Part shown: one piece after another, positions 10,594 through 22,753 of the stretch | Position numbering within the stretch: position 1 is the first letter of the stretch | Layout: each line of letters starts with the position of its first letter | NCBI GenBank assembly: GCA_030280995.1 | Contig: JASXTE010000013.1 | Location: forward strand, 8,587,001 to 8,651,000 | Origin: Hemileia vastatrix | Taxonomy: Eukaryota > Basidiomycota > Pucciniomycetes > Pucciniales > Zaghouaniaceae | Length of the DNA stretch: 64,000 nt | Reading direction: 5' to 3' | Notes under the pieces: generated by a model | Databases searched by the model: none | What the model saw: only the letters and a program-made list of their open reading frames with translations | What the model was told of the DNA's origin: nothing | Translations under genes and position numbers: made by a program

Positions 10594-12240
10594 GTAATAT
10601 TGTTGATCATGGTAAAAGAACTGTTAAGCCTATTAAGAGACAACTTCCTGTTTTAAGTAGCCCAAATGATGTAATTAGTAAATTTTCATTTGATGAACCT
10701 TTAAATTTAACTTCAACTTCTTTAATTAATCCTTCTCTTGCAATTAAAAATGATTTTGTTGCCCCTGAGGTATATGTCTTGCTTTAGAAAACTTCTGAGG
10801 AAATATTAAAAGATTCTTATGATTTTGGTGTTATCAAAGATAGACTACTGAGAGATTTGTTGAAACATGAAAATGACTGATTGAATAATATGCACTTACA
10901 TTGTAAAGTGAGTTCTTCTGCTCAAGATACTGCTTATTTTAAATTAAAAAACACCTTGAATACTTTTATTGCTCATCAAAAGAAATTAAATAGTGTTTAC
11001 AAGTCTCTTGAAGATAAGGTTTATAATTTGCACAAAAATATTCATGATTTAAACCCCCTTGTAGATGAAAATGCTTCATTAATAAATGAAAATTCATTGC
11101 TACATAAGGAATTAAAAACATTGAAAAATGATTTTCAAACTTTGTATAATAAATTCTCAGTATATAAAGACGGAAATTTTTTATCTCTTACAAAAATTAA
11201 TGATCAACTATCTGAAATTTCTAGGTTGAGAGATTCTATGTCTGATCTTGAGGGGAAATTCTCTATCCTACCTTATATCCCTGATAATCTTGTTTTACAA
11301 ATTGAAAATACTACTCAGGGTAAACAACCAGTAAAAAGTATTTTTACCCCCCTTTACATGTGTCAAATAAACAGCCTGACAATGTATCTATTACTTCTTT
11401 TGTGGACCACAAAAAGCTTTTCAATAATCATTATGCACCAGCTGTTTCTGTCAATAATGAAATTTCTGAACACCTATCTAGGCTTCATGAATTAGTTACC
11501 ATGAATAATTATAAAGTTGAACAGCCAATTAGCCATAATAATTGGCCTAAACTTGATCAATATCCCACCTTTAATGATGATTCTTCATCTGACTGGCAGC
11601 ATTTTATTCAAAGAATTGAAAATTTGAAAAATTATCATAAAGTTCCTGATGAAGAGATATTCTCTATGCTGATTTATTTATTCTCAAATGTTTCCCTGAT
11701 GTGGTATGAGTCTAACTTACTGGAAAATCATCACTATACTTGGTCTGAATGGAAAACATTAATTGAGAATCAATTTGGTGGTTCAAAGTTCAGATTGGCA
11801 AAACAAAGATTATATTAGAATGCTAAATATACATCCTCTCCTACTGAGAGACCTATTATTTTCCTTATGAAAATAACAAAAACTCTTAGAGCTATGAATC
11901 CAAAAATGGATTATGATATTTGGAGAGACAAAATTCTCTATATATTGCCAAACTCACTGTGGGACTTAATTGTAGCCAGGACTGAGCATGTGAGGAAAAT
12001 TCTTCATTTTTTAATATCTGTAATGCGGTATTAATCAACCACAGATATGTACCAGAGAATGATCCTTCAAGGCCTTCCAATTACCAAATCAAACCTTCTT
12101 CAAAACTTCCAGAAAAAACTGGTAAACCCTCTGCTCCAGTTGCTCCAAAAAATATGCAACTAATACTTAATATAAATGTAATAAATCATGGAAAAAAGGA
12201 CATTTTTGTGAAAATAAAATTCATCTTTTTGAAGAAACTG
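10594..12240 (+). pseudogene. Element C Gag, coiled-coil and capsid/nucleocapsid part
   Basis: After VKPIKRQLPVLSSP and a long helical segment rich in Leu, Asn and Lys (about 10860-11280, coiled-coil-like), the retrotransposon Gag domain runs from about 11540: NWPKLDQYPTF, SSSDWQHFIQRIENLKN, WSEWKTLIENQFGGSKF. The zinc knuckle near 12150-12215 is degraded (its first Cys position lost; YKCNKSWKKGHFCENK with a stop before it). There are at least three stops and two frame changes. Confidence 0.7.
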
Positions 12241-12439
12241 AAGATCCTGAAGATTCTACAGTTGAACTTGATGAGTCTTCAAGTGACTGTGATAGTAATA
12301 TCTCTTATGAGGATGATGCCCTCAGTGATGATTTAATGTTAGAACATGATGTAAAATATTTGGATAATTTATCTGAAACTTGTAAATTGGATTTATCTTC
12401 AGTAGAAAATCCTGAAATTATTAAAAATATTACTGACAG

Positions 12440-12861
12440 TTCCATATAAATCTCCCCTTTGAGAGCACCAGTTATTATTGATGGTAAAAATGTTGAGATT
12501 GTTCTTGACTTTGGTGCTGGTGGTAGTGTGGTGTCTGAAAATTCACTTGCTTCAGTAGATAATAATTAACATAGTAAATTTTTACCTATAAAATCTGAGA
12601 AATGGAGAGGTTATGGCTCTGTCTTATTTCCCGTTGGAATGTAAAAAAATACTGTATTCTTTAAATATAATGGTGGCTTTGTCAGAGCTGTGTGTGAATT
12701 TTTTGTGATGAAAAATGATAGCTTAAGCAATTGTTTTATTATGTGTAATGAAACTTAACTATTTTTGGTATCAAGTTGGATCCAGAAAACAATTTTTTTA
12801 TATTGGGGTTGAATGGAAAAAGATAATTTAAAATTTCTCCTCCTAAAAATATTCTGCACAC
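12440..12861 (+). pseudogene. Element C aspartic protease region
   Basis: Reads RAPVIIDGKNVEIVLDFGAGGSVVSE, so the active-site DSG of relatives is DFG here. It is followed by the WRGYGSVL and KYNGGFVRAV segments and SNCFIMCN in place of SNWFIMGN. Multiple stops. It would have processed Gag-Pol; now inactive. Confidence 0.65.
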
Positions 12862-13880
12862 TTGTTAAAGTCTTGTAATTCATTCATTAAATGTAAAGGA
12901 AGGCCAACAGAGGAAATGGAAGATTTATTTTCTGAAATAAATATTGCTTCATTTGGTTATCATTTAACTGGTGACCAGAAAGATCCTATAATTTATTTAG
13001 TTACTTCTTTTCCTATGGCTTTTGCTCATGGATCCCATGAATTGGGAGTTGTCAAGGAAGAAATGAAAATTTCTTTATCATGTAACTTGAGTGAAATTCC
13101 TTCTAGTCTGAAGAAAACACCTTATCCTGCTTCCCCCACTAAAAGGAAAGGCATAAAAGATAATATTTCTACCATATTCAAAATGAATATTATTAAAAAA
13201 TTAGATGTTACCCCAAAATATTGTGCCATCTCTCCAGTCTTGATCTCTTATGAGAAAGATAAGGCTAGATTTTGTGGAGATTATAGAGCCTTAAATACTT
13301 AAACAGTAGATGATATTTACCCTTTACCAAAAATTAAATGCATACATGAAACCTTACAGGATGAAAAAATTATTAGTTGCCTAGATGGTAATAAGGGTTA
13401 TTATCAAATACCTGTTGATAAATCTTCCCAGAATTTTTTTCTAATTGCAACTCATATAGGAATTTATATATATGTTAGAATGCCTTTTGGACCCAAGAAT
13501 GCCCCTATAGTTTTCCAGAAAGTAATGGATAATACATTTTATCACGAGATAATTAAAGGATGGCTAATGGTTTATATTGATGATATCATAGTTTTTTTTT
13601 TAAAATGTTTGATAAAAATATACGACACTTAGGAAAAGTCTTCCTAAAAATAGATGGCATTAACATGACTCTATCCTTAAAAAGTGTAAATTTGGCTTTC
13701 AATCCCTGGAAGTCCTGGGTCATGTTGTTTCTGGCTTTTAAATATGTGTAGACCAGGGTAAAGTTGCTGCCATCCAAAATGTGAAAGCACCAAATTCTGT
13801 ATGGGAAATTCAAAATTTTTTGGGAATGTGTGGGTACTATAGACAATACATTAAAAATTATCAAGTCATAGCCCTATTCT
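12862..13880 (+). pseudogene. Element C reverse transcriptase
   Basis: Contains the pre-RT PMAFAHGSHELG and YPASPTKRK segments, then CAISPVLISYEKDKARFCGDYRALNT, a TAA, TVDDIYPLPK, SCLDGNKGYYQIPVDKSSQNF, MPFGPKNAP and the catalytic YIDD at 13573-13584. A frameshift follows in a run of T at 13591-13600. The VLGHVVSG and GMCGYYRQYIKNYQ connection motifs follow in a new frame. Confidence 0.8.
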
Positions 13881-13887
13881 AACCAAA

Positions 13888-14690
13888 TTGACCAGAAAAG
13901 GTGTAGCTTATATATGGAATGAGTATACTAAAAAAGCTTTTGACACATTTAAAAAATGTTTAATGACTGACCCAATCCTTGCCCTCCTAGATTTCAATAA
14001 ACATTTTGTCCTCTACACAGAAGAAAGTTTTTTTGAACTAGGAGCTTCCCTCCACCAGAAAAAAATTATAAATGATAAATATTCAGGAGTAGTAATGTGT
14101 TATATTTCAAGAACCATGAGAAATAGTACATTGAAATATGGGAGTGCTTATCAGTTTTATGGGCTTAAGAAAAGCTTCATTTTTACCTGGATGACCAAAA
14201 ATTTGAATTAGTTACTAATTGCAGTACTGTTAAATCCCTCTTTAACTTGAAAACACCAAATAGGCATATGTTTAGGTGGAAACTTGCTGTTCAATAATAC
14301 AGAGGTAGAATCACTATTATTCCCAGATCTGGTAATGTTCATTCCAATGTAGATATGTTTTCTAGATTAACTCTTCCAATTGATGTCTCCAATCTAGCTT
14401 ATGTACCTGAAGATGATATTGTTCATATACATGGTATATATATTTTTAATTTGGAAGAGGAACTATTACAATTAATTCAGAATTCATTTGAAAAATATTC
14501 TGATTTAAATAAATTAGTTAAAATATTGAATGATCCAAAGAATGCTTCTATTCAAGAATTAATAAAAACTCCTCCTAAAAAATACAAAAACCTTAGAATA
14601 ATGGATAGTTTTCCATTTAAGATGGTTATATTTACTACAGGAGAGAACTTACTAATGTCATTTTTATTCCTCCTTCCATGAAAGAAACCA
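13888..14690 (+). pseudogene. Element C RNase H and connection to integrase
   Basis: LYTEESFFELGASLHQKK in place of the LYTDxSFxGLGAALHQKQ of relatives, then SRTMRNSTLKYGS. A deletion removes the LECLAVVWALEKLHYY segment. Then LFNLKTPNRHMFRWKLAVQ and, in another frame, SRLTLPIDVSNLAYVPEDDIVHIHGIY. Two catalytic acidic positions are altered or missing. Inactive. Confidence 0.7.
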
Positions 14691-15678
14691 TCTTGAAGCT
14701 TTGTAATGATGACATATTGGAAGGTCATTTTGATCTTTAGAAGACAATAATCAGAAGTAAATTACTGCTTGGTGGGCTAATATGTCTTAGGACACATAAT
14801 TATATGTTGAATCCTGTGATTCTTTCCAGAAATCAAAGAGATTAACTGGGAAAAGAGCTGGATTAATGCATCATATATAAGCTCCTGATGCACCAAGGAA
14901 AGTAATTAACATGAATTTTGTAACAGAATTACCCATTTCTGTGAAAGACAGCTATAACTCTTGCTGGGTTATTGTGGATAGCTTTACAAAAATGTGTAAA
15001 TTCATTCTAACTCACAAAGATGTTTCAACTAAGGAGTTAGCTTTTTTGTGGTGGTCTCATATGTTTAATATTTTTAGATTTCCCAAAGAAATTATCTTTT
15101 ATAGAGACCCTATATTCACCTCTGAATTTTGGATGTCATTGATGGATATATGTGGCTGTGAGTTGAAATTATCTACTTCTCACTATCCCCAAACTGATGA
15201 TTTAGCTGAGAGAATAATTCAAAAACTAGAGGATATGATTAGAAGGTATTTTGCCTTTGTTTTAGAATATAAAGATAATGATAGGTTTATTCATGACTGA
15301 ATTACTCTATTTCTAGGACATGAAATTTCTTATAATAGCACTGTTCACTCTGTCACTGAGAAAAACCTTTTGAGGTATGACTAGGCTATGTCCCAAATAC
15401 TCCTGCAAACATTTTCAATAATAAATTACCAAACTTTGAATTACACCCTGGTGTATAATCTTTTGTGCAAATGCAACAGCTATGAAGAAAACATTCTCAA
15501 AGCTGTATTGATAAGGCATTTGAATATGAGAAGAAAAGATAGGATAAATTCCATAAAAAATACACATTCAAAAAGGGTGATGAATTGTTGATATCTACTG
15601 TCCATTTCAATTTTCAGGGCAAAAACAATTAAAATATCAATTTTTAGGTCCATTTGTTGTTAAAATAATGGTTGGTTA
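14690..15678 (+). pseudogene. Element C integrase, truncated
   Basis: An HHCC-type zinc region is recognisable but broken by stops (CNDDILEGHFDL, then CDSFQKSKRL). The core reads MNFVTELPIS, FPKEIIFYRDPIFTSEFW and SHYPQTDDLAERIIQ. Relatives have MDF, ISDRDP and LAER, so two of the three catalytic acids are lost (Asp to Asn, Asp to Tyr). After KIMVGY the sequence switches to unrelated DNA; chromodomain and 3' LTR are absent. Confidence 0.75.
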
Positions 15679-16485
15679 TGTCACCGGATGACCTACGCAC
15701 AAGGTTGAGGGTGTTCCTGGAAGTGAGATGAGGAGAGTAGTTTAGAAACTCCTTCGAAGCACAGAGGAAATGTTTGAGGAAGTGATTTGAAGATGACTTG
15801 AAGGAAGAGCTACTGCTTCGAGATACTTTCAATAAGAATTCTAATATAATTTAAAGGTAATATTAATATTCTTAAGATCTCACAAAGGGTTGGAAACTCA
15901 ATAATCAAAGATTTTAGGATTTAGAAATGATTACTGAGCAGATAAGGAAAGATACAATAATAATGATTTAACCTGAAGCTTTACCACTATTAACTATATA
16001 TACTTTTTATAATTTAATTCTAAAGAATGTCAAACCAAAATCTAACCCCTTTTATATCTTTACTCCTCCTCGCATTGACCTCATACCCATCCATCATTCA
16101 GCACACCACAGACCACCTAAATTACACCCTTTACACCTGGGCCTCCTCACTAGCATCCATTAACCCTTTAAGCCTCCACTAACCATCCCATCCATGCTCA
16201 ATACCCCTTTTAATAACCCACATATACTTAATAAACCTTTTAGCTGACTATTACATTGACTTTTGCACTGTGTGTCGCTTATTGAAGAAAAGACTAAAAC
16301 ACACTATTGAGAGATTGACTTATTTAGATTTAAAGTTTAGACTAGCGCGGTTGAATAGTGAGTACACAAAGGAAAGTTGCAGTTGCTATGTAGAATTGCT
16401 TTCTGAGCTTCGAGTATGGATTTAGACCTCTGTATTATTGATTTAATGAGCTGCTTTTGCCTTGAGTGTCATGTGGCATGTGACA
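15679..16485. repeat. LTR-like segment of an unrelated family
   Basis: Starts TGTCACC and ends GGCATGTGACA, a 6 bp inverted terminus, 807 bp in all. The G+C is higher at the ends. A TATA-like ATATAAAAGGGG on the minus strand (16045-16057) would fit an LTR read leftward, consistent with the minus-strand integrase fragment at 18435-19228. No matching second copy and no clear target duplication, so the call is tentative. Confidence 0.4.
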
Positions 16486-16495
16486 GATGCCTGGG

Positions 16496-16505
16496 TATAA
16501 AAAAG
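16496..16505 (+). promoter_or_regulatory. TATA box upstream of the zinc-cluster ORF
   Basis: GGGTATAAAAAAGAGAGC lies about 80 bp upstream of the ATG at 16585 and about 10 bp outside the LTR-like segment. Confidence 0.5.
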
Positions 16506-16584
16506 AGAGCTCCGTTGAGCGTGAGACATACGTTTTCACACTTCTTTCTCTATATTTTTACTTTAATTATTTTATATTTTGTTA

Positions 16585-17613
16585 TGTTGACTTCTCCTAC
16601 CCCAACCTCCACGCCTCCCCACCTTAAAGCGGATGGTGGAATCATTACCCGGAAATTTTCGCAAGCCTGTACAGCCTGAAAATAGATGGAGTATTTCTGC
16701 ATTGAAAGCACGGCAACAAAAGGTCCTCTCCAGAAATGCGAGTTTTGCTGCTGGAGACAGGTGGTGTGTGATGCCTTATCAAAAAAGGCAGACATCGAAC
16801 AAGGTTTTACAAAAACCAAATATTGGGTAATACCGAAGACCAAAGAGGTGGTTTAAGATATTTGGGGCCTTTTGATCAGGGACGATAAGTCGGTGGGAGA
16901 GATTGAGGAGGAGGTTGAAGATACCGTGGCAACCTGGGTAGCCCAGGCCACAAGCAAAAAACGAGGGGTGGAAGAAGAGGTGGATAAGGTAGTTGAAGAG
17001 GATGAGGATGAAGTCCCCATCTTGAGATGGACGCCGAAGAAGCGGCTGATTGTCATCAAAGATGATGAAGAGGAGAAGGAAGTGACGGTGGAAGTCACCC
17101 CAAAATTATTTTTAGAAGCTGACCCATTGTTCGAAGTAAGTCTGTTCTTCATTTATTTTAAAGAATTTTGTTACTGATGACTGTATGTTTTAGGATTCAG
17201 ATGTCATCGCGGAAGTTCCAATTGTGGAAGCTGTTCCATTACTGCCAGTTGAGGCAAATCAACCAATGATTGATTTGAGGGAGGACAATGAAGAGACTCT
17301 TGAACAGGTATGGTTGAAAAAACCTTGGCAGGGTCGATGAACTCAATTCATTGAAGATTTAAGGGGCGAGGTGGACAAAATTGTTGATGCTGCCTCCTTT
17401 GACGTGGCTGAAGAATTACTAGAAATTGGGGAAGTGGTACTGGTAGGAGAGGAGGACGTATTTGAGAAATGCAGGAAGGAAATAAGAATGGTTTTGGAAA
17501 AAATCAAGAAGTTGGTTTGGGAGAAAATACAGGAGAAAATTCGAAATGGAAGGAAAAAAGTCGAAAGCAATTTGTGTATTGATTTATTTATTTTTTTTAT
17601 TTTGTTGTTTTAA
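16585..17613 (+). pseudogene. Cysteine-cluster protein gene, broken; function unknown
   Basis: In one frame from MLTSPTPTSTPP the sequence reads QACTA, then TGA and TAG, then KGPLQKCEFCCWRQVVCDALSKKADI, TAA, and an acidic region (EEEVEDTVATWVAQATSKKR, WTPKKRLIVIKDDEEE). The Cys spacing, with a stop where another Cys would fit, recalls fungal zinc-cluster domains. A clean phase-0 intron of 58 bp (17136-17193; GTAAGT, CTGATGAC, TTTTAG) joins ..DPLFE to DSDVIAEVPIVE. A last helical part (17371-17613) ends in a hydrophobic tail. Whether this is a host gene or an extra ORF of element D is unclear. Confidence 0.5.
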
Positions 17614-18434
17614 TTGAAAATGTTGATATATATTTTATAAGATTTTGAGAAAAGAAAAAGAAAAAATGAAGAAAGGAAAGATTTGAATAAAATTTTTGTT
17701 TTAAATTTTGAAAGAAGAAAAGAAAGAATGTTTAACTGAGGAATTTTTAGTTTAAGTTTTGAAAAGAAAAAAATTTAAGTAAGAAAAAAGAAATATTTGA
17801 TTTAAACAATTTTGTTTGAAATGAAAATTTAATGAGAGAAAAAATTTGTCATTTGTGAAATTTTATTTATTGAAGTTTTGGAATTTTAGTTATTTGAAAA
17901 TAAAGAAGAAAAAATAGTTTTGAAAAAATTTGAAACAAAAAAGTAATTTGTTCGAAGAATTTTAAAAGAGAGATTTCAAGGTTGAAGTGATGTTTGAGAA
18001 AGATTGTTGCATTGAGTTCGTGAAAAATTTTGATAGTTCAAAGAAAAAGAAATAAGGGAAAAGAAGAAAAGTTTGAAAGGAGAAAAAGAAAATTTAAAGG
18101 AATTTATTGATTTTTAAGATTTTATTTTAATGAATTTTAAGACTTTGTTTTTATTATTTTATTTTTTAATTTTAACTTTTATTTTAATTTAATTTGTTTT
18201 TAGTTTAGTTTAGTTTATTTTATTTTATTTTATTTATTTAATTTATTTATTTATTTTTAAAGAATGTTGAAAAAAAAGTATTTGTGAAGAAGAAAGAAGA
18301 AAAAAAGAAAATAGAGTAAGGATTTTTATAAGAGAAGAATTTTGAGGATTTTTAAGAAAAGAAAAGAGAAGAGAAGAGAAAAAAAAGAGAGTTCTAAGGT
18401 TTTGGTTTTAAAGGATATTTAAGATGAAAATATT
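17614..18434. other. Cytosine-depleted AT-rich stretch
   Basis: About 820 bp with very few C on the plus strand: runs of GAAAAG, TTTTGA and AAGAAAAAG, ending in a TTTAG/TTTTA/TTTA simple repeat at 18199-18257. No gene is seen. On the minus strand it lies directly downstream of the element D chromodomain. Confidence 0.7.
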
Positions 18435-19228
18435 TTAGAAGTTCAGGGGCGTTAGAAACATTGTTGGCTGGTTCCCAGGATGTTTGTCTAAGTCATTGAG
18501 GAAGCATTCCCATTCCACGAGGTATTGAAGTTTCCCCTTGCGCATTCTTGAATCAAAGATACGGCTTACTTCCCACTCTAGATGGTCTTCTACTTTGACT
18601 AGTTCCTGCCCGGGTATGTTTCTCAAGCCAGTTTCAGAAGAGATACGTGGAAAACAGGGTGAATAGCCTGCCATTTAGAAGGTAGCTTGAGTCGAAATGT
18701 AGTTTTAGAGATTTCGGAGTCGATTTCAAATGGTCCCAAGCGTCTTTTGGCCAGTTTCTTTGATGGTCAAGTTGTTTGAATGTTTTGTGCGTCAAGACAT
18801 ACTTTGTCGCCTGGTTTAAAGGAAGGAGCAGATTTTTGATGTTTGTTGGCCTGTTCCTTGTACCTTCGAATTGCTAATTCCAAGTTTTATTTAAGTTCTT
18901 CTTGGAGTTGTAATATGGTTTGAAGATAATGTTCCGCAGAATGACAAGTTCCTAAATTGATTGAGTTGAATCGAGGAGGTCTTCCATAAACAGTTTTGAA
19001 AGGAGATTGTCATGTCGAAGAATGAGTCAAGTTATTATAAGCAAATTTGGCCAATGGTAAACATGTGGTCCAATCGTCTTGTTGGTAACTGACAAAAATT
19101 CGAAGGTATTTTTCGAGGATTTGGTTGACCTTTTCCGTTTGCCCATTGGTTTCAGGATGATAGGCTGTGGAGAGATTCCTTGTGATATTGAGTTGTCGAC
19201 ACAATTGAGTCCAGAATGTGGATACAAA
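18435..19228 (-). pseudogene. Fragment D: chromovirus integrase end and chromodomain
   Basis: Minus strand. FVSTFWTQLCRQLNI, STAYHPETNGQTEKVNQILEKYLR and LPLAKFAYN are the end of a retroviral integrase core including the catalytic Glu. After broken GPFxV-like sequence comes a classical chromodomain, EVSRIFDSRMRKGKLQYLVEWE, followed by HPGNQPTMFL. It is a different chromovirus lineage from C-K: the integrase motifs and a typical chromodomain differ. Cut at the right by fragment E. Confidence 0.8.
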
Positions 19229-21963
19229 CAACTGTAGATAATATCTATCCTTTACTGAGAATTAGCTCTATACATGCTACCTTACAAGGTGCTAAATATA
19301 TCAGCTGTTTGGATGGTAATCAAGGATATCACCAGGTACCTTTTGAGAAGAATTACCAGAACTTTCTTATGATTGCTACTCATATGGGTATTTATAAGTA
19401 TGTTAATATACCATTTGTCCCCAAAAATTCTCCTTCAGTTTCTCAAATGTTTATGGATAACACATTCCATCAAGAAATAATTGAAGGATGGCTGATGGTT
19501 TACATTGATGATATCACCATATTCCCTAAAATATTTGAGGATCATCTTAACCATCTGTGTAAATTTTCCATAAGATGGATGAGATAAATATGACACTTGC
19601 CTTGAAAAAATGCAAATTTTGTTTTCATTCTTTGAAAGTGCTTGGTCATGTTGTCTCAGGTTTACAGATATTTCTTGACCAAAACAAAGTGGAAGCCATA
19701 CAACAGGTGAAGGCTCCTATTACAATTAGATAGCACCAGAGTTTTTTGGGAATGTGTTGATACTATAGACAGTATATTAAAAATTACCAAGTCATAGCAT
19801 TACCCCTTACCCAACTGACTAGGAAATATGTTGCTTTTTTCTGAAATAGTGAAAGACAAAGAGCTTTTGACACTATGAAACAATGTTTGATGTCAGCACC
19901 AATTCTTGCTTTTCATGACTTTAATCAACCATTTGTTTTATACACTGATGTCAGTTTTATTGGTCTTGGTTCTTCTCTCCATCAAAATTAAGATATGAAT
20001 GATAAAGTATCAGAACTAGTAATTTGTTATATTTCAAGAATCTTGAGAAATAGTGAATTGAAATATGGTGCCACTCAACTGGAGTGTTTAGCAGTAGTAT
20101 GGGCTCTAGAGAAGCTACATTATTACCTGGATGACCAGAAATTTGAACTTGTCACTGACTGCAGTGCAGTCACTCTCTCTTAAACTTGAAAAAACCTAAC
20201 AGAAATATGTTCAGATGGCAGCTAGATGTTCAAGAACCCAGAGGGAGGATGAAAATAATTTATAGGGCTGGTATTGTTCACTCAAATGTGGATGTGTTAT
20301 CAAGGTTACCTTTGCCAAATGATGACTCAAATCCTGCATATGTTCCTGAAGATGAGATAGTTCACTTTCATGAGATATATATGGTTGATATAAAGGAAGA
20401 GCTATTACAGCTTATTCTTTATTCATATGATAAGGACACTTACTTAAAAAAGTTATGTACTATATTAAATTATTCAAAGAATGCTTCAATACAAGCATTA
20501 ATTAAAACACTCCCACAAAAGTACCAGAAGGCTTTGGAAGAAGGTTAATTTATAATTGCTGAAGGCTACCTATATTATAGAAGAAAGTTGTGTAATGTTA
20601 TTTTTATTCCTCCTTCTATGAAAGAGATAATCTTGAAAATTTGTCATGATGACAAATTGGCTGGACATTTTGATCTTGAGAAAACAATGATCAGTATTAA
20701 GAACACTGCTTGGTGAGTTAATATGTCTAAAGACAACAAAATATATGTTGAATCCTGTGATTCTTGCCAAAAATCAAAAAGATTAACTGGCAAAAGTGCT
20801 GGATTAATGCAACATATTGAACCTCCTGATTCACCATGGCAGATAATAAACATGGACTTTGTAACAGGATTACCCATTTCAGGGAAAGACAGTTATAACT
20901 CTTGCTGGGTTATTGTGGACAGATTCACAAAAATGTGTAAATTTATCCCTACTCACAAGGACGATTCCACTAAAGAATAAGCCTTCTTGTGATGGTCTCA
21001 TATGTTTAATACTGCTGATTTTTCTAAAGCCATAATATCTGATAGAGATCCTAAATTTACATCTGAATTTTGGATGTCTCTGATGGATATTTGTGGCTGT
21101 GATCTAAAACTTTCTACTACCCATCACCCCCAAACTGATGGATAAGCTAAAGGAATGATTCAGACTTTAGAGGATAAGATAAGAAGGTATTGTGCCTTTG
21201 GCCTTGATTAAAAAGACAATGACAGATTCACTCATGATTGGGTTACCTTACCTCCTGGTTTGGAATTTGCCTATAATAGCACTGTTCATTCTGTTAATCA
21301 GAAAAAGCCTTTTGAGCTCTGGCTTGGATATGCTCCAATAACTACTGTCCAAATTCTCAATAAAAAAATACCTAAATTGGATTTAAATCCTGGTGTTAAA
21401 TCTTTTCTTTGAATGCAACAACTTGGCAGAATTCATGCTCAAAAATGTTTTGAAAAATCTTTTGAATATGAGAAAAAGATATGGGACAAATCCCATAAAG
21501 AATACACTTTTAAAATTGGTGATGAAGTACTGATTTCTACAGTTAACTTCAATTTACAAGGCAATAACAAACTGAAAGACCCATTTGTAGGTCCATTTGT
21601 TTTCAGAAGAATGTGCAGTTGAAGTTATCCTGTATTCTCCATATGACAGAAAACATCCTGTTTTTCCAATACTCTTTTAAAACTTTACACATCCAATAGT
21701 GATTTATTTCCCAAAAGGAGGGGAAGACCAAAGAGGACCCCTAATGAAATCACTGAGACATCAAAAATTAGTAACATTCTAAATGACAGAATAGTTACTG
21801 CTGAAAAAGGTACTGAATACTTATTGAGATTCACAAATAAATTTTCTGAAAATGATTCTTGGATACTTGGGAAAGAGATATTTAATCTTTTTACTCTGCT
21901 AAAGAAATATAAATAGAAAAAATCATAGAGTTTTTTTTATTGTTTTTTTTTAGAGTGAGGGAG
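19228..21963 (+). pseudogene. Element E pol: RT, RNase H, integrase, chromodomain (5'-truncated)
   Basis: Begins inside RT at TTVDNIYPL, then SCLDGNQGYHQVPFEK, catalytic YIDD, RNase H ([35 protein letters not shown]) and the integrase zinc region. The integrase core has MDFVTGLPIS, ISDRDPKFTSEFW and THHPQTDG followed by a stop and AKGM, where the catalytic Glu should be. The chromodomain-like tail (21699-21916) reads KISNILNDRIVTAEKG, YLLRF, DSWILGKEI. Many stops. It ends in the polypurine GAGTGAGGGAG directly against the LTR at 21964. Very close to K. Confidence 0.85.
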
Positions 21964-22753
21964 TGTCAGCCAGGCTGCTAGACTTACCCAGTAAAATAAT
22001 TAATTATTTACTGGATGAAGTCACACCTTATTATTTTAAATTTATTAATTATAATTTAGTTACATTAAATTTACAAATAACCAATTTATCTAATTACAAA
22101 ATGGTAAAGTTAGTGAATAATTAATATTAATATTAAAATGTCCCTTATATTTCTATTTTTTAACACCGTGCTCAATGACAGGTTAAAAGAAATAGAAATT
22201 AATATTAAAAGAAATTACTATAATAATTTAAATAAAATTATATATCTACAAAAAATTAAAATTAATTATTTAAAATTAACATTTACAGTAAATTTTAAAT
22301 ACATTAATTTATTTCTGTCATATACAGTGAATACACTTTTCTGACACCTTCTTTTTGGAACAACCTTATTAATTGGAAATTTTTTTCTGGAATATTCTTT
22401 TATTCTCTCATACTACTGTATTTAGGGTTTTTTAACACCATGATTTTTCTCTCCTCTGCCTATATTAGGCCTCTCTTTCTGGTTGTTTTTGATTCATTCC
22501 ATTAATTATTTATATTACCAAATATTGACTATACTTAAATATTTATTACTATTTATTATTTTTTTAGTATTTACATTCACGTACTTCTAAATCATTAATT
22601 ATAATAATAATTTTATATTCTCACCTCTTTAATTTGAGTAAATAATCAAAAGGATAAGAGAAATATGTACACTACCTTTGATAGTCCAATATTCCACTTA
22701 AAATCCCTGTAGAATCTCAAGATAAATCTTCTAGACTAAGATACCCATCGACA
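21964..22753 (+). repeat. LTR shared by elements E and J
   Basis: TGTCAGCCAGGCTGCTAGAC..ATCGACA, 790 bp. To the left it abuts E's chromodomain and polypurine tract, as a 3' LTR should. To the right it abuts a complete J leader, as a 5' LTR should. TATA-like TATATTAGG at 22461. No second LTR lies between E and J. Confidence 0.85.

Larger units (their letters stand above)
7846..15678 (+). mobile_element. Element C: chromovirus with 5' LTR, 3'-truncated
   Basis: Order: 5' LTR, leader with hairpin array, gag with overlapping ORF X, protease, RT, RNase H, integrase. It stops in the post-integrase region at about 15678, where TGTCACC of another repeat begins. Same subfamily as element F by LTR, leader and gag. 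The coding region has many stops and several frameshifts. Confidence 0.85.

Noticed and set aside
18199..18257. Telomere- or centromere-type repeat
   Set aside because: A degenerate TTTAG/TTTTA simple repeat of under 60 bp, without the regular TTAGGG unit.
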